A stretch of DNA of 32,471 bases, from contig JAGBSX010000009.1 of assembly GCA_017631635.1 (NCBI GenBank), positions 1 to 32,471 of the forward strand. The letters run 5' to 3'. Position numbers and translations under genes: made by a program. This DNA is from Clostridia bacterium. Lineage in GTDB: Bacteria; Bacillota; Clostridia; Christensenellales; RUG350. Shown piece after piece: positions 1 to 6,931 of this stretch (the stretch's first letter is position 1; the number at the start of each line of letters is the position of its first letter). A model generated the notes under the pieces. That model was not told the origin of the DNA. It saw only the letters and a list, made by a program, of their open reading frames with translations, and searched no databases.

Positions 1-11
1 AAATAAATCCT

Positions 12-170
12 TAACTTGCCGTAGGCAAATATAACTGCCAAGGCAGTTGGCGTTCGCAACTAAAGTTGCTCGGCAACACTGCCGATAGGCAATATCACTC
101 GTCGTTAGACGAATATCACAAATCCGTAAGGATTTATTTAGCCCTCGAATCCCTTACAGGGACTCGGCTT
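12..170. repeat. Mini-hairpin array, copy 1
   Basis: This stretch is almost identical to 23745-23904. It is a string of small perfect palindromes: TTGCC/GGCAA (16-28), TGCC/GGCA (36-45), GTTGC/GCAAC (65-77), TGCC/GGCA (80-91), TCGTC/GACGA (99-112) and AAATCC/GGATTT (120-135). Several are joined by the fixed linkers AATATAAC or AATATCAC. The first 13 bases of the window are the reverse complement of about 127-139, so copy 1 may also have outer inverted ends, but the window edge hides the rest. The segment 150-170 forms one more imperfect hairpin. No coding potential is seen. Family and function are unknown to me. Confidence 0.85.
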
Positions 171-210
171 ATCGTTAGCCTTTTTTGTTGTAGTTGTTCT
201 AATTTGTGAA

Positions 211-1685
211 TTATCTCACTCTGTAGATACCACTCACGTATTCGACTGTCACAGTCTCATTTGCGTATATAGTCTCTAGTGAGCCGTCTGCTCTCTCTAT
301 GACTAGGTATGGAGTGACCTCTAGGATAGGATACTTTCCTCCAAAATCATATAGTACCAAACCGTACGTGCTATCCTCCTTGATGTTGGCGAATTCTCCG
401 TCGTATATATCTAGGTACTTGTGTGCAGTAGAGTCTGTTATTATCTGCACACCTACGTTGACTACCTTGAGTGATCCGTGTACGTCCGTGATATTGATGA
501 CCATAAATAGCGCGTCATTCGCTGTAAAGCTGTATCCACTATTGTAATTGATACCCTCATAATAGCCAAAGTAGACGTCTGCTACCATAGAGGTAGAGTA
601 TAGTCTCTCCTTGATAGTCAGGTTAGTATACTCGCCATAAGTATAAGTACTACCTATAGCACTATACATCCTCACTCTAGCAGAACTACTAGTAGTAGGT
701 ACTACTACTCCGTACACTCCTGCCTTGGTATAATCCACAGGGTATTTGACGCCGTCCACTTCTATACCAAAGGTATTTATATTAGAACTACCCTTGTTAA
801 AATAAGCGCTTAGGTACAATTTGCCGTCTAGGTAGTTGTATCCCTCTCTCAACGTCGCCTCGCCCATATCGTAGAGTGTAGATACCTTGATGAGAGTGTC
901 TGTCTTGAGCACGATAAATGAGGATAGTAGATAATCGTCTTGGTGGTAGTACCAGGTATCAGCAAGTTGTAATTGGTGGCTTGTTTGCCCCACGTAGTAG
1001 TATTCGCTCTAATATTAGAGATAGGCTTGGAGATATTGTAGCCTGCGCTACCCGATATCACCTCTTTACCTGCTATGACGTCGGAGGTGATGAGCACCTT
1101 GCCAGACTCGTCTGCACCATTGAGAATATCCGTGTATGCGTATTTCTCTGTCGAAGCGTCGTTGCTATCGTGTATGAGATACGCCACGCCTCCATATATA
1201 CCTTGCCAATCGTTGGTGTAGGTAGGATAGGTAGCCACTCCTGCCACCTCAGGAGACACCTCTCCTAGATTGACAGAGTAATGTGCATCATATTGATAAT
1301 CAGTAGTATGACTAACCACGTTGCCATTGTCTTGGACGGACACCTCGTCGTCACGGCTCATTATCACTATGTTTGACATAGCGCTAGAATACACCTTGTT
1401 GCTAGCACGATAATCTAGTTCTACACCTACTCCACAAGTGGTATAATCATTATTTCTAATGAGTAGTCCACTAGATAGTAGTGTAGTCAACGTACCTGCA
1501 TTAGCGTTGTCCACCAAGTTATTTTCTATCAATATATTTTTGTTGACCTCTGGTGTGGCACTAGGCAAATACCTAGCGTGATCGTTGGTAATCATACCTA
1601 CGAATATACCTGATACTTGGCAGTTTCCACCATTGACGTGGGTGTACACCTCGTCTCCTGACGAATTGTCTCTACTCTCCTCGCA
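211..1685 (-). pseudogene. Surface protein fragment, beta-helix-like, frameshifted
   Basis: Two overlapping open frames (1685-849 and 993-211) read as one broken gene. The upstream part has short NILIENN/LLIRNN-type turns as in parallel right-handed beta-helix proteins. The downstream part is rich in Tyr, Thr and Val, like the C-terminal domains of large secreted proteins. The first frame opens straight after an in-frame TAG (1688-1686) and has no ATG or Shine-Dalgarno site, so the N-terminus and signal peptide are missing. The frame change falls somewhere within 849-993. Codon use matches the rest of the window, so the gene is probably native and decayed. A programmed frameshift is possible but less likely because the start is also missing. 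The precise family is not recognised. Confidence 0.6.
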
Positions 1686-1820
1686 CTATTTAGGGCAAAT
1701 TGACAAGTATATTTTTTGCAAATAAGGGGTATTTTATTGAATTTTTGGGACAAGATTTTCGCTAGACAATAGGTTTTGCACGGCTAGAAAAGTGGTGAAA
1801 ACATTTTTTTGCTCAATTAG

Positions 1821-1849
1821 TTGACAAATATAGCATAACTGCATATAAT
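1821..1849 (+). promoter_or_regulatory. Sigma-A promoter of mgtE leader
   Basis: TTGACA (1821-1826) and TATAAT (1844-1849) are both perfect consensus and are 17 bp apart. They lie about 20 bp before the M-box, so transcription should start near 1856 and include the whole riboswitch. Confidence 0.85.
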
Positions 1850-1865
1850 AAAACTATAAAATCAA

Positions 1866-2015
1866 TATCGGTAGGCAAGGCTACTTCAGGGATACGGGTT
1901 ACTGCCGTTTGGTAGAGGAGACTCCACCACACAGGTCAACAGGCTACATCGAATACAAGGTGTAACCTAACGTAATTTCAAGCCCTGTTGAGTTAAAGCT
2001 CACACGCTAGGTTGC
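1866..2015 (+). ncRNA. M-box (ykoK) Mg2+ riboswitch
   Basis: The conserved M-box blocks occur in the right order: an AGGCAAGGCTAC segment near 1873, GGTTACTGCC near 1897, GGTCAACAGG near 1934, and AGTTAAAGCTC near 1991. The gene directly downstream is mgtE, the classic target. In this family Mg2+ binding stabilises a fold that lets a terminator form, so high Mg2+ turns the gene off. A terminator hairpin at 2036-2065 supplies the expression platform. Identification rests on remembered consensus, not on a covariance-model search. Confidence 0.9.
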
Positions 2016-2035
2016 ATTTTTCCATAAAATTTTTT

Positions 2036-2071
2036 ACGGTTCTTTGTGATTTGGCGAAGAACCGTTTTATT
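2036..2071 (+). terminator. Riboswitch-controlled terminator before mgtE
   Basis: ACGGTTCTT (2036-2044) pairs with AAGAACCGT (2057-2065) and is followed by a T-rich run. It lies between the M-box and the mgtE ribosome binding site, as expected for a transcription-attenuation platform. Confidence 0.85.
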
Positions 2072-2091
2072 TGCCTACGAAGGAGGTGCTT

Positions 2092-3789
2092 ATGCTCGAA
2101 AAAATCAAACAACTCCTATCTTCTGAGAGGGAGGGTGATTTGGCTACGTTGCTCGAGGAGACTTCGCTAGAAGATATCGTATCCGTATTCGAACAACTCA
2201 GCGACGAAGAATTCTTGGCGGCTTTTGACCTGCTAGAGGCAGAAAAGGGCGCTGACATATTTAAGGCTACCACACAGCATAGACAAGAACTCGTACTCAA
2301 TAGGTTTAGTGACGTGGAGATTAGCGACGTCGCCGAAGAGATACTAGACGACGACATCATAGAGGTAATGGACGAGATAGATACAGATATCGTACATCAC
2401 CTACTACTCAAAGCAGACCCCGAGATACGTAATGAAAAGATAGTAGAGATACTAGAGTATATCGAAGAGAAAAAGTTTAGTTCGCTCAAACCTCTACTGG
2501 CAGAAATGCAACCTATCGATATCGCCGACGTCATCAACGAACTAGACGACGACAAAGTGCCAGTAGTATTTAGACTGCTCCCCAAGGATTTGGCTGCAGA
2601 GACCTTCGTAGAGATGGACACCGAAAATCAGCGAATACTCATACAGTCCTTTAGTGACAAAGAGTTGCGTCTAATCATAGCAGACCTATACCTAGACGAC
2701 ACCGTAGACCTCATAGAGGAGATGCCTGCCAACGTGGTGAGCCGTATACTATCACTCACCTCCAAGGATGATAGAAATACTATCAACGAAATGCTACGTT
2801 ATCCCAAGGATACGGCTGGCTCTATAATGACTCCAGAGTGCATATCTCTACGAGCCAATATGACTGTGGCAGAGTGCTTTGACAAGATAAGACGTCAGGC
2901 TATCGACAAGGAGACCGTATACACCTGCTACGTCACCAACAACCAAAAGAAACTGCTAGGTACTGTCACCGTCAAGGACCTACTACTACACGATTATGCT
3001 GAGAAAGTAGGCGACTTCATGGAGGATAACTACATCTATGCAGATACCCTGATGGACAAAGAAGAAGTGGCTCAACTACTCTCCAAGTACAATCTACTCG
3101 CCATACCTGTAGTTGACCAAGAGAACTTGCTCGTAGGTATCGTCACCATAGACGACGCATTGGACGTCCTCACCGAAGAGGCTACTGAGGATATTAGCAA
3201 GATGGCAGCTATTACCTCATACGACAAGCCATACCTCAAGACCAACATATTTAGGATATTTTGGTCGCGTATACCTTGGCTAATGCTACTACTACTGAGC
3301 GCGACCTTCACAGGTATCATCATCAACAACTACGAACTCACACTCCAAGGTGCACTCATAGCCTGCGTACCTATGCTAATGGGTACGGGTGGTAATTCGG
3401 GTAGCCAGTCCTCCGTCACCGTAATACGTGGTATGTCGCTAGGCGAAGTAGAACAGGCAGATTTTGGTAGAGTATTGCTCAAAGAGACGCTAGTAGGTCT
3501 CATATCTGCACTCACTCTAGCGCTAGTTTGTTTTGCCAAACTACACCTGATAGACAACTTGATATTCAATTCGGGTTATCCTATCAGTGAGATAGTCATA
3601 GTGTCGGTATCTCTAGCACTCACCGTACTATTAGCCAAGATAATAGGTGCGACTCTCCCCTTCCTCGCAAGGCTCTTGCACCTAGACCCAGCAGTAGTGG
3701 CTAGTCCATTCATCACTACGATAATAGACGTCATCACCCTACTACTCCTATGTGCTACGGCAGGCGTAATCCTACCTATGTTTATCTAA
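2092..3789 (+). CDS. mgtE: Magnesium transporter MgtE
   Basis: This is a Mg2+ channel/transporter of the inner membrane. The start is ATG 2092, seven to eight bases after AAGGAGG, rather than the in-frame TTG at 2071. The product is 565 aa against roughly 450 for typical MgtE. The order is an acidic helical N-domain, two CBS domains (about residues 240-370; GTVTVKDLL and GIVTIDDALDVL are typical), then a five-helix membrane domain from about 385. The pore motif GTGGNSGSQSS is intact. The extra length lies at the N-terminus, where residues 1-120 look like a second copy of the MgtE N-domain seen again at about 125-235. In known MgtE the N and CBS domains close the pore when cytosolic Mg2+ is high. 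Expression is probably also set by the M-box upstream. Confidence 0.95.
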   Translation: MLEKIKQLLSSEREGDLATLLEETSLEDIVSVFEQLSDEEFLAAFDLLEAEKGADIFKATTQHRQELVLNRFSDVEISDVAEEILDDDIIEVMDEIDTDIVHHLLLKADPEIRNEKIVEILEYIEEKKFSSLKPLLAEMQPIDIADVINELDDDKVPVVFRLLPKDLAAETFVEMDTENQRILIQSFSDKELRLIIADLYLDDTVDLIEEMPANVVSRILSLTSKDDRNTINEMLRYPKDTAGSIMTPECISLRANMTVAECFDKIRRQAIDKETVYTCYVTNNQKKLLGTVTVKDLLLHDYAEKVGDFMEDNYIYADTLMDKEEVAQLLSKYNLLAIPVVDQENLLVGIVTIDDALDVLTEEATEDISKMAAITSYDKPYLKTNIFRIFWSRIPWLMLLLLSATFTGIIINNYELTLQGALIACVPMLMGTGGNSGSQSSVTVIRGMSLGEVEQADFGRVLLKETLVGLISALTLALVCFAKLHLIDNLIFNSGYPISEIVIVSVSLALTVLLAKIIGATLPFLARLLHLDPAVVASPFITTIIDVITLLLLCATAGVILPMFI

Positions 3790-3853
3790 TCAATCGCAAA
3801 AAGCAAAAAGCAAGCCGATAATGGCGTCGCTCTTAGGGATTTTTAGGAACTAT

Positions 3854-3890
3854 AAAAGGATAGCAAAAAATTTTGCTATCCTTTTCTTTT
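3854..3890 (+). terminator. Terminator of mgtE
   Basis: A 15-bp perfect stem (3854-3868 with 3871-3885, core GGATAGC/GCTATCC) is followed by a T-rich tract, 64 bp after the mgtE stop. Confidence 0.85.
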
Positions 3891-3919
3891 TGCTTTGCAA
3901 AACACACGACTTTCATTTG

Positions 3920-3945
3920 AAAGTATAGTGTGCTATACTTTTTTA
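3920..3945 (+). terminator. Second terminator-like hairpin
   Basis: AAGTATAG (3921-3928) pairs with CTATACTT (3933-3940) around a TGTG loop and runs into six T residues. It may be a back-up terminator for mgtE. Confidence 0.6.
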
Positions 3946-3972
3946 TCAAAATCAATATAATATGACTGAGTA

Positions 3973-4080
3973 ATAAAAAACGGTAGGAGCGTAAATTCCT
4001 ACCGTTATACTGATTAAAGAGTAAAAGTAAATCCGAACCATTCACTCGTTATAAGTATTTGGTTCGGATTATACTGATTT
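3973..4080. repeat. Two hairpins sharing an ATACTGATT tail
   Basis: AACGGTAGGA/TCCTACCGTT (3979-4006) and AATCCGAACCA/TGGTTCGGATT (4030-4070) are different palindromes. Each is followed at once by the same ATACTGATT. On the minus strand the first hairpin is followed by a run of T residues and could terminate transcripts coming from the lipoprotein gene. The layout of variable palindrome plus fixed linker recalls the arrays at 12-170 and 23601-23904, but the linker sequence differs. There is no gene in 3790-4176. Confidence 0.6.
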
Positions 4081-4093
4081 GATGCCCCAATGA

Positions 4094-4135
4094 CAACGTA
4101 AGTTGAAGCGAAAGGTTTGATTTACGTTGTTTTTC
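4094..4135 (+). terminator. Hairpin with T tract
   Basis: CAACGTAA (4094-4101) pairs with TTACGTTG (4122-4129), followed by TTTTTC. The 20-base loop is long for a terminator and no plus-strand gene lies just upstream, so its role is unclear. Confidence 0.4.
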
Positions 4136-4144
4136 TTTATGCAT

Positions 4145-4172
4145 AAAGGCGAGCTTTTTACGGCTCGCCTTT
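4145..4172 (-). terminator. Terminator of lipoprotein gene
   Basis: AAAGGCGAGC (4145-4154) pairs perfectly with GCTCGCCTTT (4163-4172), directly after the lipoprotein stop codon at 4177. The U tract is short on the minus strand. Confidence 0.65.
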
Positions 4173-4176
4173 ATTG

Positions 4177-4941
4177 TTAATATAGTTTATTCGGAAAAGA
4201 CTCAAGAACATCAATGACTTCGGATAAAACAGCCGTATATTCATTGAGCATTTGCTTATATGCTGCAGAGGCACGATTATATTCATTATCCTGTGCTGTA
4301 GTTGAATCTTGTTTGTTAATGGTTCGTCTTATCTGTTCAGAAAATACTTTGTACCATTCGGCAGCTTCTTGCATACCTTTTTCATTACTATTTTTAAAAT
4401 GATTATACGCATTGTTTGATACCGTATATGCTTTTTCGTAGTATGTAACAGCAATAGACCAAGAGGTGTTTCTGTATGGTGCTCCTTGATTCATATATTC
4501 TACGGCTTTTGTGAGATAATTGTCATTAGATTTATAATAATCATTCCACTCAGTATATTCCGAAAGCTTTAATGCTGTAGAAACAAAGGTTGTTGCATTT
4601 GTAAATGTATCATCTAAAGGTAACAAATTAAGTATTTTTTGATATATCTTTAATTCATCTATTGCTTTAGTTTCAATCAAAGCATAATTCGTATTAGTCC
4701 AATTATCTGAATCAAGATAATAATTCAATTTTTTTAAGACACAATCCAATATTTTGTCTTTACCCTCTTCAAGCGTTTTTTCGTTCATAGATTCACAAAT
4801 CTCTAATGCATTTTCCAGCTCGTTTGCTTCTATGTGTGTGATTGCTTTTTCAATGGAAGTGCTATCCGCACCATTTGAACCACAACCAACAAAACAGCAC
4901 GCAATAAATACAAATAACAATAAAGCCAATAATTTTTTCAT
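4177..4941 (-). CDS. Putative lipoprotein, helical, function unknown
   Basis: The product is 254 aa. The start at 4941 is chosen because AGGAGG lies eight bases upstream and MKKLLALLLFVFIACC is a clear type II signal peptide ending in the lipobox FVGC (Cys20). The mature part is predicted to be almost wholly helical, with repeated Tyr/Ala-rich helices at about residues 35-60 and 130-230 that recall TPR-like folds. I recognise no family. Its DNA differs from the neighbours: it has no CTAG, and Leu and Ile codons are TTA/ATT-like and AT-rich. This suggests acquisition from elsewhere or a different selection history. It is the only gene between a minus-strand promoter at 5178-5206 and the terminator at 4145-4172. 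A terminator-like hairpin stands just before its ribosome binding site, so attenuation is likely. Confidence 0.8.
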   Translation of the reverse strand: MKKLLALLLFVFIACCFVGCGSNGADSTSIEKAITHIEANELENALEICESMNEKTLEEGKDKILDCVLKKLNYYLDSDNWTNTNYALIETKAIDELKIYQKILNLLPLDDTFTNATTFVSTALKLSEYTEWNDYYKSNDNYLTKAVEYMNQGAPYRNTSWSIAVTYYEKAYTVSNNAYNHFKNSNEKGMQEAAEWYKVFSEQIRRTINKQDSTTAQDNEYNRASAAYKQMLNEYTAVLSEVIDVLESFPNKLY

Positions 4942-4969
4942 AAGATAACCTCCTAAAATTTGACAAAAT

Positions 4970-4999
4970 AAAAAAGTGCGCCTACCGAAGTAAACGCAC
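4970..4999 (-). terminator. UUCG-loop terminator/attenuator before lipoprotein
   Basis: On the minus strand GTGCGTTTAC, loop TTCG, then GTAGGCGCAC form ten pairs (two G-T), followed by TTTTTT. It sits 29 bases before the lipoprotein start codon. There is no promoter between it and the gene, so the gene should need read-through. Confidence 0.8.
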
Positions 5000-5171
5000 A
5001 AAAACACAGACTCCGATAGTCGCTAAACAAAACATAAATGAGCGAAGTATTACCTTACACAATCACTTAGTAGAATCTGCATTTTATCAAATTCAAAAGT
5101 AATTGTGCAAAATGATATAAAGCGCCCTAAAAATAAAGACACTTCGCTCCATACATTTAGTTTTGTTTAGC
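4970..5171 (-). ncRNA. Candidate structured leader or small RNA
   Basis: A minus-strand promoter predicts a transcript starting near 5171. Its first 31 bases (5171-5141) are complementary to 5048-5022, with small bulges, giving a long closing stem. Inside, 5107-5097 pairs with 5068-5058 (CACAATTACTT with AAGTGATTGTG; one G-T pair). After the fold-back comes a perfect 10-bp stem with a TTCG loop (4999-4976) and a run of six T residues (4975-4970). The RNA would be about 200 nt. The lipoprotein ribosome binding site follows within 20 bases, so this could be a riboswitch-like attenuator. A free small RNA with a 6S-like fold is the main alternative. No known RNA family is recognised. Confidence 0.6.
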
Positions 5172-5177
5172 ATAACT

Positions 5178-5206
5178 ATTATAACACTTATAAATAATTT
5201 TTTCAA
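5178..5206 (-). promoter_or_regulatory. Promoter of the structured leader
   Basis: On the minus strand TTGAAA (5206-5201) and a perfect TATAAT (5183-5178) are 17 bp apart. The predicted start falls on the first base of the fold-back arm at about 5171. Confidence 0.75.
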
Positions 5207-5223
5207 GTATTTTTGTGTGGATA

Positions 5224-5255
5224 AAAGAAAACTCGACTCTTCCAAGTCGAGTTTT
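5224..5255 (-). terminator. Terminator of the fhs/membrane protein unit
   Basis: AAAACTCGAC (5228-5237) pairs with GTCGAGTTTT (5246-5255). On the minus strand it is followed by a T-rich tract. It lies 66 bp beyond the stop codon at 5321. Confidence 0.8.
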
Positions 5256-5320
5256 ATAATTTGTTAAATCTTAATCACTATGAGTGACGCCCAAATGGCT
5301 TGCTTTTTTTGAATTGTTAA

Positions 5321-6880
5321 TTAGTTGGCTTTGTAGGCGTCGTTGAGTATCGTCTTGACCATATCTAGAGATATGTCTCCCTCACTCTCTATGGTGTACC
5401 AACCTGGTGTGGTAGGGAAGGTAGCCTTGGTGACGGATATACCACTATTTTCGTAATATGCTAGTCTACTCTCATCAGCCTTGACGGTGAGTTTGAAATC
5501 TATATCCTTACCATTGACAAATGCCAAAGTCTTGCCATCTTTCTTGATAGAGATATAATTGCGTTTGTCAGCCTTCTTGACCTCTACGTCCTCTACCCCC
5601 TTGAAACTCTCGCTGATAGACTTGACGTCTGCGATACCTTTCTTCTTGGCGTCACGTAGTCTCTTCTTGTACTGGGACTCTTGAGCCTTGGACTCGTCGG
5701 CTACGATACCTGTCTCGGCTAGAGATGAGTCTATGATAGCCTTGACTATGTTGGCAGGAGTGCTAGATGGTATCTTGATCCACTTGGGAGACTTGGGCAC
5801 TACGGAGTAGGTAGCCTCGTCTAGTTGGCTAGTCAACTCCTTGGCGAAGTCCTCATCCACTCTAGCGACTATCTCTACACTACCGTCCTTGAGGGTGTGG
5901 AAGAATCCCATAGCCTTGTCCTTGTACATCACGTAGCGACTCTGAGAGAGAGGATTTTCTTTGGTCTCTACCTCGCACTTGGAGGTGACGTATAGCATTA
6001 TCTCCTCCTCTGTCATAGGCTTGTGATAACTACTCTCTTGTATCAATACTGCTATTCTCTCTGGGAGAGTGAGTTCTTTGGCTGGTTGGATATCCCTAGA
6101 GTCAAATATCGCGGTCTCGTCCACGTATGAGACTACCACGTCTCTATCTCTAGCGATAGCACGAGCATTTGAACGGCCTCTACCACGCAAATCATCATTT
6201 TTCTCCATAGTACGCTTAGGTGCAGGTGGCGCTACTGCGACACTATCACACTCACATTCGCATACTGGCGCACAATCACATACGGTATCCGACTCTACGA
6301 TACATTGGCACTCTTCTACTTTGTCCTCGCACTCGCACTCGCACTTGCACTCATTATCGACCTCTCTATTGTCAAGGTTGGCGTATGCTTGCTTGTAGTA
6401 CGCATCCCTGCTACCTGCAAACATTTGCACTATTATTCTCGCCAATAGGAGTAGCATAACTACATAAAAACCTATGGTTATATGGTGACATACGTGTCCG
6501 TCTGCTGATGCAAATGGATTGATGAAATGCAATAGTGGTTTGCTGTCGTATATAAACATATTGACTATGTACATAGCATACGTCATCATACCTAGTACGC
6601 CTATGGCAAAAGTGCCACTACGAGACAATGTCTTGAAAAACTTGCCGTTGACCCCACGTGCTATATCTAGCACTATATCTAGCACTAGTAGTGCTACGAA
6701 TACGTACGCTAGTATCATGATGCCTTTTGCCCACTTGCTAGCATCCAAATCTCCTACGTGCTCTTGAAGGAGATATATACCTGTGTCTATACCAAACATA
6801 GGCATTACCAAAAAGATCACTAATGCCGATACCGACAATAGTGTCGCTACGATAGCAAGGGTTGAATTTCTCTTTTTCAT
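5321..6880 (-). CDS. Membrane protein with CxC linker and YjbR-like repeats
   Basis: The product is 519 aa, starting at ATG 6880 after AGGAGG; a start seven codons earlier lacks such a site. Four membrane helices lie at about residues 7-29, 52-72, 88-110 and 132-153. Residues 178-211 then hold eleven Cys in CxC pairs separated by acidic residues, followed by a Pro/Ala and Arg-rich hinge. The soluble C-terminal half (about 275-519) seems to contain two related segments. Each ends in a Trp-containing turn (KWIKIP, GWYTIE) and a helix (IIDSSLAE, ILNDAYKA), as in MmcQ/YjbR (CyaY-fold) proteins. That assignment is inference. The Cys cluster might bind metal. Function is unknown. It lies 51 bp downstream of fhs, probably on the same transcript, and shares the CTAG-rich codon style of the window. 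Confidence 0.8.
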   Translation of the reverse strand: MKKRNSTLAIVATLLSVSALVIFLVMPMFGIDTGIYLLQEHVGDLDASKWAKGIMILAYVFVALLVLDIVLDIARGVNGKFFKTLSRSGTFAIGVLGMMTYAMYIVNMFIYDSKPLLHFINPFASADGHVCHHITIGFYVVMLLLLARIIVQMFAGSRDAYYKQAYANLDNREVDNECKCECECEDKVEECQCIVESDTVCDCAPVCECECDSVAVAPPAPKRTMEKNDDLRGRGRSNARAIARDRDVVVSYVDETAIFDSRDIQPAKELTLPERIAVLIQESSYHKPMTEEEIMLYVTSKCEVETKENPLSQSRYVMYKDKAMGFFHTLKDGSVEIVARVDEDFAKELTSQLDEATYSVVPKSPKWIKIPSSTPANIVKAIIDSSLAETGIVADESKAQESQYKKRLRDAKKKGIADVKSISESFKGVEDVEVKKADKRNYISIKKDGKTLAFVNGKDIDFKLTVKADESRLAYYENSGISVTKATFPTTPGWYTIESEGDISLDMVKTILNDAYKAN

Positions 6881-6931
6881 AAATAATTTCCTCCTAATCA
6901 AGTGTTTTTTTAATTTATCTCACGTCAAATC

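Noticed and set aside
3833-4045. 70-codon minus-strand frame after mgtE
   Set aside because: It runs through two terminator stems and a repeat hairpin and has no ribosome binding site.
5093-5156. Short leader peptides on the minus strand inside the fold-back RNA (9 and 19 codons)
   Set aside because: They have no ribosome binding site and no run of regulatory codons. Chance open frames are the simpler view.
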